This document shows positions 24,096 through 32,735 of a DNA stretch of 50,751 nt, piece by piece (position 1 is the first letter of the stretch; every line of letters starts with the position of its first letter). The stretch comes from an uncultured bacterium (GTDB taxonomy: Bacteria > Planctomycetota > UBA1135 > GCA-002686595), in contig CAJQPT010000141.1 of NCBI GenBank assembly GCA_905480285.1, forward strand, positions 1 through 50,751. Direction: 5' to 3'. The notes under the pieces were generated by a model. It was not told the origin of the DNA. It made no database searches and saw only the letters and a list, made by a program, of their open reading frames with translations. A program made the translations under genes and the position numbers.

Positions 24096-25895
24096 TCAGC
24101 GGCCCCCCGTGACGCTCCCGACCCCGGCGACCGGATCCACCAGCTCCTCGATGGGCACCGATTGGAAGACCACGCTCCCCGAGCTGGCCCGATACATCAC
24201 GCCCACGGAGTCGACGTCCGCCATGGCGAGCCCAGGGCCGCCGACGGCCCTCCCATCGTCCAAGACCACCTCCCGGTGGGCCGGCCAACGCTGGCCGCCA
24301 TCATTGGAACCCCGAACCGACATGCGCAGGGGGGGCTTGCGGGGTACGGCGGCGTTGGCCGAGATGAGGCGACCGTCCATGGCGCTGGTGAGCTCACGGC
24401 CCACGTGCATCAGGGCCGCCGCGCCGCCCGCGCAGGGCAGCAAGGGCTCCGGCGGTCGAACGGGCGCCCTCCACGCCCCGTCGATCTCTCGCCAGAGGCG
24501 CAGCTCGCGCGACGCTTGACGCAGACTGGCCGCGGACACCAGGACCGCCCCGTCCCCCAGCTCCGCGTACGACGCCGCCGAGCGACCCCGGGGCCCGAGC
24601 GTGATGAACGAGGTCCCGCCGCGACGGGACTCTCGCAGGAGCACAGGGCGCCTCGAGGTGCCGGGGCCTCTGATCTCCAGGGGCCAAAGCCACTCGCCGC
24701 CGCTGGCAGCGATCCCGCGGCCGCCCGAAGAGACAATGGTCCGCTGCGAGAGGTCCACCTCTCTCCCCGCCGCGTCGACGCCGATCCGAGGGATCTGAAG
24801 CGGCTCTGGCGTCGACCAGGTGCGGCCGCCGTCAGCGCTGCTGAGCACCACGAGCGCGGGCGCCGCGCCCTCCGCGCCAGCTCCTCTCAAGGGCGCGGGA
24901 ATCTGGCAGAGCAATCGAAACGCGCCAGTGCGCCCGTCAAAGAGGAGCGCAGGCGCGTCGATCGGAACCTGCCACGTCCCTGCGCGACCGGCGATTCGCA
25001 ACGCACCCACATCCCAGGTTCGACCCCCGTCCACGCTCCGGGCCACCGTCGCGGGGCCAGGGGCGCTCACCTCGCCGGTGAAGGGGGCGAAGGCCCCGCC
25101 GTCGAGGATGTCATCCGCCGCCTCATCGTTGTCGGCACCGTTGATCGCAAGGACCGCAAGCACCACGAAGTCTCCCCCAAGTCGCCCCCCGGCCATCGCC
25201 GCGGCGGGGAGCTTCCCACCGCCCCGCGGCGACGGGGCCGGCGGACCTGACAAAGGGGTCGCTTTGGAATCCAGCTGCCCGGAGGCCGTTGCGGCGAACG
25301 CTGCCGGCGCGTGAAGCGAGACCGCCAGGCGGGAGACCACGTCGCTGAGCATGTCCAGCCGCCCCGTCTCCTCCGAGCCCAGCTCGAGCCGCCACTGAAT
25401 CGGCCCCTCCAGGTCGAGCTCCGCCGCGTCTGGCGCGGCCTCGAGCCGGGCGTGGAGGACCATGTTGATCCGCGACGGGACCGGATCCACGGCGCCGGCC
25501 GGGAGCACGAGCGTCGAAGCCCCTAGCGAACTACTGCCGCCCAGGCCTCCGCCCGGGTAGGACAAGGTCGCGCTGAGGGCGGCCACCTTGACACCCTCGG
25601 GGAGCGCCACCGCGCTCAACCGCAGGCCCTGGAGGACCCTGGACTGGAGCTCGCCCCCGTCCGCGGTGTTCACGGTGGCAATGGGCACCGAGCGGCCAAG
25701 CTCCAGCGGTCGCACCAGCCACTCCACGCCCTCGGCGGGGACCTGACTGGCCCCGAATCCCGTGAACACGTAGAAGGACTCGGGCCCTTCCGCCTCGGCC
25801 ACTGCCTGCCGGCAGAAGCCGACCGTGGAGAGCGCGAGCAAGAGCGCAGGGACGAGCGCCCATCCGGCGGCGTGCGGCCCGCGGCCGAGGGGCAT
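24096..25895 (-). CDS. Exported BNR-repeat (sialidase-like) protein
   Basis: 599 residues from the ATG at 25895, whose A is the last base of the eboB-like stop (TGATG, 1-nt overlap). Signal peptide about 1-35 (ALVPALLLALSTVGF). The N-terminal 250 residues resemble a beta-rich accessory domain. The C-terminal half carries Asp-box motifs SVDGGRTW, SADGGRTW and SNDGGQRW and the block SQRTIVSSGGRG, as in exo-alpha-sialidase-type beta-propellers. Whether the full sialidase catalytic set (Arg triad, Tyr/Glu) is present I cannot confirm, so glycan or sulfoglycan binding rather than cleavage is possible. Last gene of the five-gene minus-strand run. Confidence 0.82.
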   Translation of the reverse strand: MPLGRGPHAAGWALVPALLLALSTVGFCRQAVAEAEGPESFYVFTGFGASQVPAEGVEWLVRPLELGRSVPIATVNTADGGELQSRVLQGLRLSAVALPEGVKVAALSATLSYPGGGLGGSSSLGASTLVLPAGAVDPVPSRINMVLHARLEAAPDAAELDLEGPIQWRLELGSEETGRLDMLSDVVSRLAVSLHAPAAFAATASGQLDSKATPLSGPPAPSPRGGGKLPAAAMAGGRLGGDFVVLAVLAINGADNDEAADDILDGGAFAPFTGEVSAPGPATVARSVDGGRTWDVGALRIAGRAGTWQVPIDAPALLFDGRTGAFRLLCQIPAPLRGAGAEGAAPALVVLSSADGGRTWSTPEPLQIPRIGVDAAGREVDLSQRTIVSSGGRGIAASGGEWLWPLEIRGPGTSRRPVLLRESRRGGTSFITLGPRGRSAASYAELGDGAVLVSAASLRQASRELRLWREIDGAWRAPVRPPEPLLPCAGGAAALMHVGRELTSAMDGRLISANAAVPRKPPLRMSVRGSNDGGQRWPAHREVVLDDGRAVGGPGLAMADVDSVGVMYRASSGSVVFQSVPIEELVDPVAGVGSVTGGR

Positions 25896-26800
25896 CAGTT
25901 GGGCACCTCGCCGTCGACGCGGGCCGGCTGGCCGCGGAGGACCGAGTTGTCGCTGAAGAGCTCGCGCTGGTCCACGACGACGGCCTCCCCGAGGGCGTCC
26001 ATGTCGATCTGCCCGGAGTAGCCGTAGGCCTTCGCGGCGTTGCCCCAGGTGGCCTGCTCCACGGCCTCGGGGGAGACCCCCTGGTCGAGCATCATCTTGG
26101 CGGTCTTGGGCACCGAGAGCGGATCGCTGACGCCCCAGTCGCAGGAGCTGTCCACGATGAAGCGCTCGGCGCCGTACTTCTTGGTGAGGTCCACCATCCG
26201 CTGGGAACCCATCTTGGTGTGCGGATAGATCGTGAACGCCGCCCACGCCCCCGCGTCGAGGACGTCCTCGACGGTCTCCTCGTTGTTGTGGTCGATGACC
26301 AGCTTCTCCATGTCGATGCCGATCTCCTTCGCCACGTCGAGGGACCGGATGATCCCGCGCTTCTTGTCCCGGTGCGGGGAGTGGACCATCACGACCATGT
26401 CGTGGTCCTTGGCGAACTGGAGCTGCCACTGGTAGGCCTTCTCCTCGGCCTCGGTGATCTCGTCGTAGCCGATCTCGCCGATGGCGACCACGCCCTCCTT
26501 CAGGGCGAAGCGCGGTAGGATCTCCAGCACCTCGCGAGCGAGGCCCTCGTCGTTGGCCTCCTTGGAGTTCAGGCCGATGGCGCAGTAGTGGGTGATGCCG
26601 AATTGCGACGCGCGGAAGCGCTCCCAGCCCACCAGGCTCGAGTAGTAGTCGATGAAGGAGCCGACGTTGGTGCGCGGCTGGCCCAGCCAGAAGGCCGGCT
26701 CGATGAGCGCGCGGACTCCGGCGGCGGCCATGCGCTCGTAGTCGTCGGTGGTCCGCGACGTCATGTGCGCGTGCGGATCGAAGAAGCGTGCCTTGTCCAT
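25895..26800 (-). CDS. eboB: EboB-like TatD-family metal-dependent hydrolase
   Basis: 301 residues from the ATG at 26800; upstream open frame rejected. TatD/PHP-like barrel: FFDPHAHM (HxH), VVAIGEIGYDEIT (metal Glu), MVVMVHSPH and LVIDHNNEE (metal His), FIVDSSCDWGVSDP (metal Asp). The blocks TTDDYERMAAAGVRALIEPAFWLGQPRT and NSKEANDEGLA look like the EboB branch known from eustigmatophyte and cyanobacterial ebo clusters rather than generic TatD nuclease. The preceding gene looks like EboA, which strengthens this. By family knowledge the Ebo products make an exported small molecule of unknown structure; the other ebo genes (prenyltransferase, DHQ-synthase-like, isomerase-like, pyrophosphatase) are not in the window. 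Confidence 0.75.
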   Translation of the reverse strand: MDKARFFDPHAHMTSRTTDDYERMAAAGVRALIEPAFWLGQPRTNVGSFIDYYSSLVGWERFRASQFGITHYCAIGLNSKEANDEGLAREVLEILPRFALKEGVVAIGEIGYDEITEAEEKAYQWQLQFAKDHDMVVMVHSPHRDKKRGIIRSLDVAKEIGIDMEKLVIDHNNEETVEDVLDAGAWAAFTIYPHTKMGSQRMVDLTKKYGAERFIVDSSCDWGVSDPLSVPKTAKMMLDQGVSPEAVEQATWGNAAKAYGYSGQIDMDALGEAVVVDQRELFSDNSVLRGQPARVDGEVPN

Positions 26801-26829
26801 GGGTCGAGGTGCGCGCGGGAAGCGGCGGG

Positions 26830-27783
26830 TCAGTCGGCGGAGGCCTGTTCGGGAGTGGGCGTCGCGCCCTCGGGAATGGAGACCGCGCCAAAGGCGGCCT
26901 GTGCGTGGTGGCCCGCGAGGGCCGAGCGAGTCGTCTCGAGGAGTCGCCCGCTGGACGACGCCTCCAGGACGCGGAGCCGATCCTGACAACCCAGGCGGCC
27001 GAGGGCCAGCGCCGCTCCGCAGCTGGAGAGCTCATCGTCCCCCCCCAGCTCAGCATCAAGCGCCACCAGTGCCCGAGGGGTGGGCTCGCCCCTCAGGCAC
27101 ATCCAGAGCTCGGGGGTGATCGAGCGGCCGGCGGCCCGGCGTTCCTCCACGAGATCCAGGGCCATCCGACCGAGCTCCGCGTCGACCCGCTGATCAAACC
27201 CGGAGACTCGCCAGAGCGGGGCCCCGCTGAAGAGCGCCTTGACGCAGAGCTGCCGCCAACCGACGTCATCCAGGTGAGCCACCGGGAAGGCGGTGTCACA
27301 GCCGTTGGCCTCGAACACGCTCATCATATTGGTCCGGCACCCCTCACCGGCTCGCCACGCGAAGCGCTCCGGGCCTGGCAAGAACTGCAGGCTGCGATAG
27401 AGGGCGCACAGCTCACCCTCATCGGCGAACCGAAACGCCTCCTCGATGGCGCCGGGGAGCGAGTCTGCATCGGCCGCGGCGCGGGCGAGGACCCAGCGGA
27501 CCCGCACCGCCTCGAGCCCGGTCCAACGCTCTGGATTCCAGCCCTCGAGCAGCCCGGCAGCGGCCTCGCAGGCCTCCGCGGAGGGCTCCAGCCGCCCGCG
27601 CGGCGCGAAGCGGCTCGCGAGCGAGAGCGTCTGCGCAAAGCTCGCGTCGCTGAGCTCACCGCCGGAGGCCCTGCGGATCTCGGCGTCCGACCACTCCACA
27701 GCCTTGCTGTGCCCGCCTACCACGAGGGCATCGCGGATCCACTGGTCCACGCCCTGGAGGTGCTCAGTCATCGGAGGAGTCAT
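26830..27783 (-). CDS. eboA: EboA-like protein
   Basis: 317 residues from the ATG at 27783 (ATG 27771 gives 313); overlaps the 3' end of the toroid gene by 20 or 8 nt. All-helical. The block GELCALYRSLQFLPGPERFAWRAGEGCRTNMMSVFEA, then VGWRQLCVKALFSGAPLWRVSGFDQRVDAELGRMALDLVEERRAAGRSITPELW, is what I recognise as the EboA domain. EboA has no known biochemical activity. No signal peptide or membrane segment. 29 bp separate it from the eboB-like gene, so the pair is an eboA-eboB module in an operon. The assignment is by memory of the family pattern, not by alignment. Confidence 0.7.
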   Translation of the reverse strand: MTPPMTEHLQGVDQWIRDALVVGGHSKAVEWSDAEIRRASGGELSDASFAQTLSLASRFAPRGRLEPSAEACEAAAGLLEGWNPERWTGLEAVRVRWVLARAAADADSLPGAIEEAFRFADEGELCALYRSLQFLPGPERFAWRAGEGCRTNMMSVFEANGCDTAFPVAHLDDVGWRQLCVKALFSGAPLWRVSGFDQRVDAELGRMALDLVEERRAAGRSITPELWMCLRGEPTPRALVALDAELGGDDELSSCGAALALGRLGCQDRLRVLEASSSGRLLETTRSALAGHHAQAAFGAVSIPEGATPTPEQASAD

Positions 27784-29032
27784 GCTTGGATGTCGCAGGT
27801 CCAGGGACGCCCTCGAGCAGGGAGAGCGCCATGAAGGCCGTGGACGCGTTGATGAGGTACTGGGTGTCGAGGAAGTCGCTGGTGGAGCCGTTCGCGCGCT
27901 GGGTCTTGGTGAGCTGCGGCCGAAGGAGCCCGTGCAGGGGCTCTTGTTCGTCCTCCGGGAGCAGCGAGATCACCTTCGCAGCGTAGTAGTGCGCGAAGAA
28001 GTAGAAGTAGCCCGCGTTGGCGTGGAAGCCCTCATGGGGGATGGGTCGAAGCCGCGCGTGATCCAGGTAGCGATGCTCGCGGAAGAACGCGCCGAGGCCC
28101 TCGCGGAGAACCTCATCCGTCACTCGCCGATCCCCCATCAGCCGGCGGCACCAGTTGCCGACCTGGGTGCGGCCGAGGCTCCCTTCGATCCGGTTGATGT
28201 GCTCGACCCCCCCCATCCGAGTCACGGGGTCCAGGTCGTAGCTGTACGCCCCACCGGGGATGACACACATGTCCAGGTACCGCTGCGCCCGCCGGATCAC
28301 GTCCTTGGGCACCTCGACGCCGACCGCGCCGGCGCGTGCGAGGGTCGGGAGCACCAGAGCCGTGCAGAAGCTGGTGGCCCATGTGGGCTGCCTGGTGAAC
28401 GGCGGGTCGTCGTAGTACGCCCACCCGCCAGAGGTCGCCTGGTGGGACAGGAGCACCCCCACGAAGAAGCGCGCCCGCTCAAGGAGCCTGGCGTCATCCG
28501 AGAAGCGCGGGTCTTCGAGGAGCTCGATGGTGGCCACGGTCCCGTAGAGCGCGGTCCACACGTAGTCGATGTCCCAATCGCTGTCGCGGGCCGGGAAGGG
28601 CGTGGTCACGAGCCACGCCAGCGCGGCGTCCAGCGCTTGTCGCCGCTCCGGGGTCTCCTCCGCCGCGCGCAGCGCCATGCAGGCCAGGGCCTGGCTCGCC
28701 ATGCGCCAGGCCTTGAAGGAGTTCAGCGCGTAGCCCTCCTCGAAGAGCTGCGGGGCGTTGTCTCCCCAGGAGCCGTCCGGGTTCTGCTCCGTCACCAGGT
28801 AGCCAATGGCGCGATTGGCGGACACGATCGCCTCCTCACGGGAGAGCGAGCGAGGGACCGCCCGCGGCTCCTGCGCCGCAGTGGCTGTGCGCTCCTGGGG
28901 CGGCGCCGCCGCCGGTTCCTGGACGGCGACCCCGGCAAATCTTGAGGCAACTCCTCCGGCGATGGCGCGCGCCGGCCCAGGCGGGAGCATCGCCGCCGCG
29001 ACAGCCAGCATCGAGAGCATCGGAGCCATCAC
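27764..29032 (-). CDS. Exported alpha/alpha-toroid protein with prenyltransferase/squalene-cyclase-like repeats
   Basis: 422 residues from the GTG at 29032 (overlaps the preceding stop by 4 nt; the adjacent ATG at 29029 is an alternative). Signal peptide likely (LSMLAVAAAMLPPGPARA). Toroid-type repeats: AIGYLVTEQNPDGSWGD, ALAWLVTTPF, GVLLSHQATSGGWAYYDDPP, AQRYLDMCVIPGGAYSYDLD, with QNPDGSWG and GGWAYYD like QW motifs of the squalene cyclase/terpene cyclase fold. The DxDD cyclase motif is not visible, so catalysis of terpene cyclisation is doubtful. Exported toroid proteins of this type are common in planctomycetes as hypothetical proteins. Function unknown; second gene of the operon. Confidence 0.78.
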   Translation of the reverse strand: MMAPMLSMLAVAAAMLPPGPARAIAGGVASRFAGVAVQEPAAAPPQERTATAAQEPRAVPRSLSREEAIVSANRAIGYLVTEQNPDGSWGDNAPQLFEEGYALNSFKAWRMASQALACMALRAAEETPERRQALDAALAWLVTTPFPARDSDWDIDYVWTALYGTVATIELLEDPRFSDDARLLERARFFVGVLLSHQATSGGWAYYDDPPFTRQPTWATSFCTALVLPTLARAGAVGVEVPKDVIRRAQRYLDMCVIPGGAYSYDLDPVTRMGGVEHINRIEGSLGRTQVGNWCRRLMGDRRVTDEVLREGLGAFFREHRYLDHARLRPIPHEGFHANAGYFYFFAHYYAAKVISLLPEDEQEPLHGLLRPQLTKTQRANGSTSDFLDTQYLINASTAFMALSLLEGVPGPATSKHDSSDD

Positions 29033-29916
29033 TGATCGCCTGAGGCCGCAGCGCCCGGAGAGGCTTCGCCATCGGCAGCGCTGCCGGATTCCACGGACGG
29101 CCCCTCGGCAGCCGCCGCCTCGGCCTTCGCCTTGGCGGCCTTGAGCCGCTTGCGGAGCTGGGCGCGCTCCTTCTCGGCCTTGGACGAGGCCTTGCGGGCG
29201 TCCGCCTCCTCACTCTTCGCCACGCCCACATCCAGGGTGGCGCGGCGCTTGGACTGCTCGGCCTTCGCCTCTGCCGCCGCGAGCTTGGCCTCAGCCGCTC
29301 GGACCGCCTCCGAGAGCTTGGCCATGCGCGCGGGGAGCTCCCCCTCCACGACCATGGCTTGCTTCAGCTGGGCGTGCTCGACCCGCTGCTTGGCGGTCTG
29401 AACCGCGATCTGGTTACGGCGGATGATCTCGTCCTTGGCCCGTGCCTCCGACTCCTCCTCGAAGATCTCGAGGATGCCGAGCAGGTCCGTCTCGGCGACC
29501 CGCAGGCGCTCCTGCGCCTGGCCCACGCTCAGCTCGGCCTCACCCACCTTGACCGGTCGCTCCATGGCGTCGAAGCGGGCCCTGTCCGCCCGCGCCACCT
29601 CCAGACCCACCCGGGCGGCGCGAACCGCCTCATCTGCGCCACGCGCCGTGGCCGCCGCAGCGAGCTCGGCCAGCTCCCGCTCAGCGGTCTTGAGACGCAC
29701 CGCCCGCCGCGCCTCGGTGAAGCCCTTGTCCGCAGCCGACGCTCGCTTCTCCAGCTTGGCGAGGCCCGCCTCCGCCGCATTGCGACTGCCCTGATCGCCG
29801 GAGGCACCGGGCTCGGCGGACCCGTCCACCGCCACTTGGGCCGGGGCCGATTCCTGGGGAGGGGCGCTCTGGCAGGCAACGGCGAGCAGGACGAGAAGTG
29901 GCGTCGTACGGATCAT
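29029..29916 (-). CDS. Coiled-coil lipoprotein
   Basis: 295 residues from the ATG at 29916; upstream in-frame extension rejected. Signal peptide MIRTTPLLVLLAVAC with lipobox Cys at 15. After an Ala/Pro/Gly linker, residues about 50-255 are an almost continuous heptad-rich Ala/Glu/Arg/Lys coiled coil (ERELAELAAAATARG, AQERLRVAETDLLG, ELPARMAKLSEAVRAAEAKL). The tail is Ser/Ala/Gly-rich. It recalls periplasmic adaptor or TolC-associated coiled coils, but no lipoyl or barrel domain is seen, so no function is claimed. First gene of the run leading to the toroid, eboA-like, eboB-like and sialidase-like genes. Confidence 0.8.
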   Translation of the reverse strand: MIRTTPLLVLLAVACQSAPPQESAPAQVAVDGSAEPGASGDQGSRNAAEAGLAKLEKRASAADKGFTEARRAVRLKTAERELAELAAAATARGADEAVRAARVGLEVARADRARFDAMERPVKVGEAELSVGQAQERLRVAETDLLGILEIFEEESEARAKDEIIRRNQIAVQTAKQRVEHAQLKQAMVVEGELPARMAKLSEAVRAAEAKLAAAEAKAEQSKRRATLDVGVAKSEEADARKASSKAEKERAQLRKRLKAAKAKAEAAAAEGPSVESGSAADGEASPGAAASGDQ

Positions 29917-30118
29917 GGCGTGGAGTCGGTGACGGGGGTGCTGGCCCAAAGGCGCCTCGGAGCGGCGCGCTTGGGAAATCATGATGGACCAGCGCATCGA
30001 CACTGCAACGCGCATTTGGGAGACTCCTGTGCGCTTTTGCCCCCCCCGCGCTGGCGAGCCCTTCCAGCCAAGCCCTCCGACCCCGCCCCTCTGACCCGGC
30101 CCAGCCGGGGAGCCCACG

Positions 30119-31750
30119 ATGACCCACGGCGTCTTCCGAGTCCCCACCCCCGAGAACGAACCGGTCCGCGCCTACGCGCCGGGGTCCCCCGAGCGGGCCA
30201 GCCTCGCCGCCACGGTGGCCTCCATGTCCGCCGAGACCATCGAGATCCCGCTGATCATCGGCGGCAAGGAGGTGCGCACCGGGAACACCGTCGATGTGGT
30301 CATGCCCCACAAGCACGGGCACGTGATCGCAAAGGCCCACATGGGCGGCGCCGCGGAAGCCCAGCTGGCCATTGACGCCGCGGAGGCCGCCCGCGGTGCC
30401 TGGGCAGGGCTGCCATGGGAAGAGCGCGCCGCGGTGCTGCTCCGCGCCGCCGACCTGCTGGTCGGACCGTGGCGGGACCGGATCAACGCCTCGACGATGA
30501 TCGGACAGTCCAAGACGTGTCACCAGGCGGAAATCGACGCGGCCTGCGAGATGGCGGACTTCTTCCGCTTCAATGCCCAGTACGCCACCCAGCTCTACGA
30601 GGAGCAGCCGGGCTCGGCCCCCGGCCTCTGGAACCGCCTCGAGCACCGCCCGCTGGACGGATTTGTGCTCGCGATCACCCCGTTCAACTTCACCTCGATC
30701 GCCGGCAACCTTTGCACCGCGCCGGCGCTCATGGGGAACACCATCCTCTGGAAGCCCTCCACCACGGCGCTCCTGAGCAACTGGTACACCATGAAGCTGC
30801 TGGAGGCCGCGGGCATGCCCCCTGGCGTCATCAACTTTGTGCCGGGCAGCGGCCCCGCCATTGGCGGCGTGGCGATCCCCGATCGGCGCCTCGGCGGGGT
30901 CCACTTCACGGGCTCCACCGCCACCTTCCAGCACATCTGGAAGACGGTCGGCGAGAACATCCAGGGCTACGGGCAGTACCCCCGCCTGGTCGGAGAGACG
31001 GGCGGCAAGGACTTCGTCTTCGTGCACCCCACGGCCTGCGGCGCCCGCGAGGTCGCGGTCGCCCTCGCGCGCGGCTCCTTTGAATTCCAGGGACAGAAGT
31101 GCTCGGCTGCGAGCCGTGCCTACGTGCCCAAGAGCATGTGGCCTGCCGTGTCGAAGGAGCTGACCGAGATCGTCGGCGAGATGACGATGGGAGACGTCGC
31201 GGACTTCACGAACTTCCTCGGCGCCGTCATCGACGCCCGCTCGTTCAACAAGCTCAAGGAGGTCATCGACCGCGCCAACGCGGAGGCCAACGTGGACGTG
31301 ATCACCGGCGGCACCTGCGACGATTCCGAGGGCTACTTCGTAAGCCCCACCGTGGCCGTCGTTCAGGACCCCAAGCACGACCTGATGCGCACCGAGTTCT
31401 TCGGGCCGCTGCTCACGATCTACGTCTACGACGACGACCGCGTGGAGGAGACGCTGGAGCTCTGCGCCACGACCTCTCCGTATGCCCTCACAGGGGCCAT
31501 CTTCGCCGATGACCGCTACGCGGTGCGGCAGGCCGTGGACGCTCTGCGTTATGCGGCGGGCAACTTCTACATCAACGACAAGCCCACGGGCGCCGTCGTC
31601 GGCCAGCAGCCCTTCGGCGGCTCGCGTGCGTCGGGCACCAATGACAAGGCCGGCTCCATCCTGAACCTGCTGCGCTGGGTCAGCCCCCGCACGATCAAGG
31701 AGACCTTCGCGCCGCCCACGGACTGGACCTACCCGTTCCTCGGGAACTGA
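30119..31750 (+). CDS. pruA: L-glutamate gamma-semialdehyde (1-pyrroline-5-carboxylate) dehydrogenase
   Basis: Aldehyde dehydrogenase of the proline degradation pathway, oxidising glutamate semialdehyde to glutamate with NAD+. 543 residues, the length of the ALDH4-type stand-alone enzyme. A GGGGAG box 6 nt before the ATG at 30119 supports the start. Key features: ITPFNFTSIAGNL, nucleotide-binding FTGSTATFQHIWK, catalytic Glu293 in VGETGGKDF, nucleophile Cys328 in FEFQGQKCSAASRAYVP, and YFVSPTV, RTEFFGPLLTIYVYDD, PFGGSRASGTNDKAG near the end. These are diagnostic of P5C dehydrogenase among ALDHs. Proline dehydrogenase is not in the window. The 178 bp to the convergent methyltransferase holds a hairpin. 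Confidence 0.94.
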   Translation: MTHGVFRVPTPENEPVRAYAPGSPERASLAATVASMSAETIEIPLIIGGKEVRTGNTVDVVMPHKHGHVIAKAHMGGAAEAQLAIDAAEAARGAWAGLPWEERAAVLLRAADLLVGPWRDRINASTMIGQSKTCHQAEIDAACEMADFFRFNAQYATQLYEEQPGSAPGLWNRLEHRPLDGFVLAITPFNFTSIAGNLCTAPALMGNTILWKPSTTALLSNWYTMKLLEAAGMPPGVINFVPGSGPAIGGVAIPDRRLGGVHFTGSTATFQHIWKTVGENIQGYGQYPRLVGETGGKDFVFVHPTACGAREVAVALARGSFEFQGQKCSAASRAYVPKSMWPAVSKELTEIVGEMTMGDVADFTNFLGAVIDARSFNKLKEVIDRANAEANVDVITGGTCDDSEGYFVSPTVAVVQDPKHDLMRTEFFGPLLTIYVYDDDRVEETLELCATTSPYALTGAIFADDRYAVRQAVDALRYAAGNFYINDKPTGAVVGQQPFGGSRASGTNDKAGSILNLLRWVSPRTIKETFAPPTDWTYPFLGN

Positions 31751-31804
31751 CGCCAGGGCACTCCGCGGCCTTCGCAGCCCGGTCCACACGGGCCAATCCC
31801 ATGA

Positions 31805-31836
31805 GCGCGCCCGCCCCTTTCGAGGAGCGGGCGCGC
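31805..31836. terminator. Inverted repeat between convergent genes, candidate bidirectional terminator
   Basis: GCGCGCCCGC at 31805-31814 pairs exactly with GCGGGCGCGC at 31827-31836 around a 12-nt loop; pairing continues outward with a 2-nt bulge. It lies 54 bp after pruA and 92 bp after the end of the methyltransferase gene. No U tract. Confidence 0.5.
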
Positions 31837-31928
31837 GCTCCATTGGGGCCCCTGGCCAGCTCGGCCGGAGGGAGGGCCTGGATTCGCGGGGCTCCGACTC
31901 CACGCGAGGAGTCCCGGGGGCGGCGCCC

Positions 31929-32735
31929 TCACCCAGGCCGCCGCGCGATGACGTCGACGATCATCGGCGAGAACAGCAGCGCGTCTGGATTCCGGGCCAG
32001 CGCCGCCCACTCCTCGTCAAAGCTCTCGACCTCCTCCTCGCTCATGAGCCCCGCCTCGGCGTAGGTCCGCACGAAGGTCGGGAAGAAGGCGTCCAGCCAG
32101 CGGAACACGGGAGATTCCCCGTTGCCGGCCCGGACGTGGGGTCGGATCTCCTCGAGCTCGAACCCCGAGCGGCGAAGGGGTCCTGGGAGCCGGGCCGCCA
32201 CCCAGGGATCCCCGCCTGCGCCGCGATAGAAGGCCCGCGTGGCCCGGATGGCCGCCTCGAACCCCGCGCTCTCGGGGAAGACCGAGACGCCCTCGTGGTT
32301 GTAGTCCTGAATCACGAGCACGCCCCCTGGCTTCAGGGCGCGCCGCAGCTTGGCGAGCACCGGATCCAGGTCCCCGAGGAAGCTGAACACCCAGCGGCTG
32401 AAGATGCAGTCGAAGCGCGCCTCCCCGAGGTCCGCCTCCTCGATCGTGGACTCGATGAACGTCACGGGCGCCGCGTAGTCGCGGGCCTCGAAGGCGGCCC
32501 GCCAGACCGGCGATTCGTCCAGACCGGTGACGTGCCCGGTGGCCCCGACCCGCGCGGCGAGGTCCCGGGTCACAAAGCCCGGACCAGCCCCCAGGTCGAG
32601 CACCATGTCCCCGGGCCCCACCCCGGCGCGATCAAGGGCGTCGGAGGCCAGGTCGCTCCAGACCCCGTGCTGGGCCTCGAGACGTTGGAGCTCACGGTCA
32701 TTGGTGCCCAGGAGATACTCGGGGGTTTCGGACAT
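31929..32735 (-). CDS. Class I SAM-dependent methyltransferase
   Basis: 268 residues. SAM-binding motif I VLDLGAGPGF at 45-54, GHVTGLDESP (motif II acidic end of strand 2), FDCIFSRWVFSFLGDLDPVLAKLRRALKPGGVLVIQDY (motifs IV-VI). It is of the UbiE/Coq5-like type; the substrate is unknown. The ATG at 32735 overlaps the ATG of the divergent radical SAM gene (CATG at 32733-32736), so the two transcripts must have leaders inside each other's coding sequence or be leaderless. This tight head-to-head arrangement with a radical SAM operon suggests a shared pathway, but that is inference. Confidence 0.88.
   Translation of the reverse strand: MSETPEYLLGTNDRELQRLEAQHGVWSDLASDALDRAGVGPGDMVLDLGAGPGFVTRDLAARVGATGHVTGLDESPVWRAAFEARDYAAPVTFIESTIEEADLGEARFDCIFSRWVFSFLGDLDPVLAKLRRALKPGGVLVIQDYNHEGVSVFPESAGFEAAIRATRAFYRGAGGDPWVAARLPGPLRRSGFELEEIRPHVRAGNGESPVFRWLDAFFPTFVRTYAEAGLMSEEEVESFDEEWAALARNPDALLFSPMIVDVIARRPG

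Noticed and set aside
23304-25250. 648-codon plus-strand frame across the amidohydrolase and sialidase genes
   Set aside because: Arg/Pro/Gly-rich translation spanning two convergent real genes.
29681-31903. 740-codon minus-strand frame opposite pruA
   Set aside because: Shadow of pruA and of the coiled-coil lipoprotein; high-GC genomes often keep antisense frames open.
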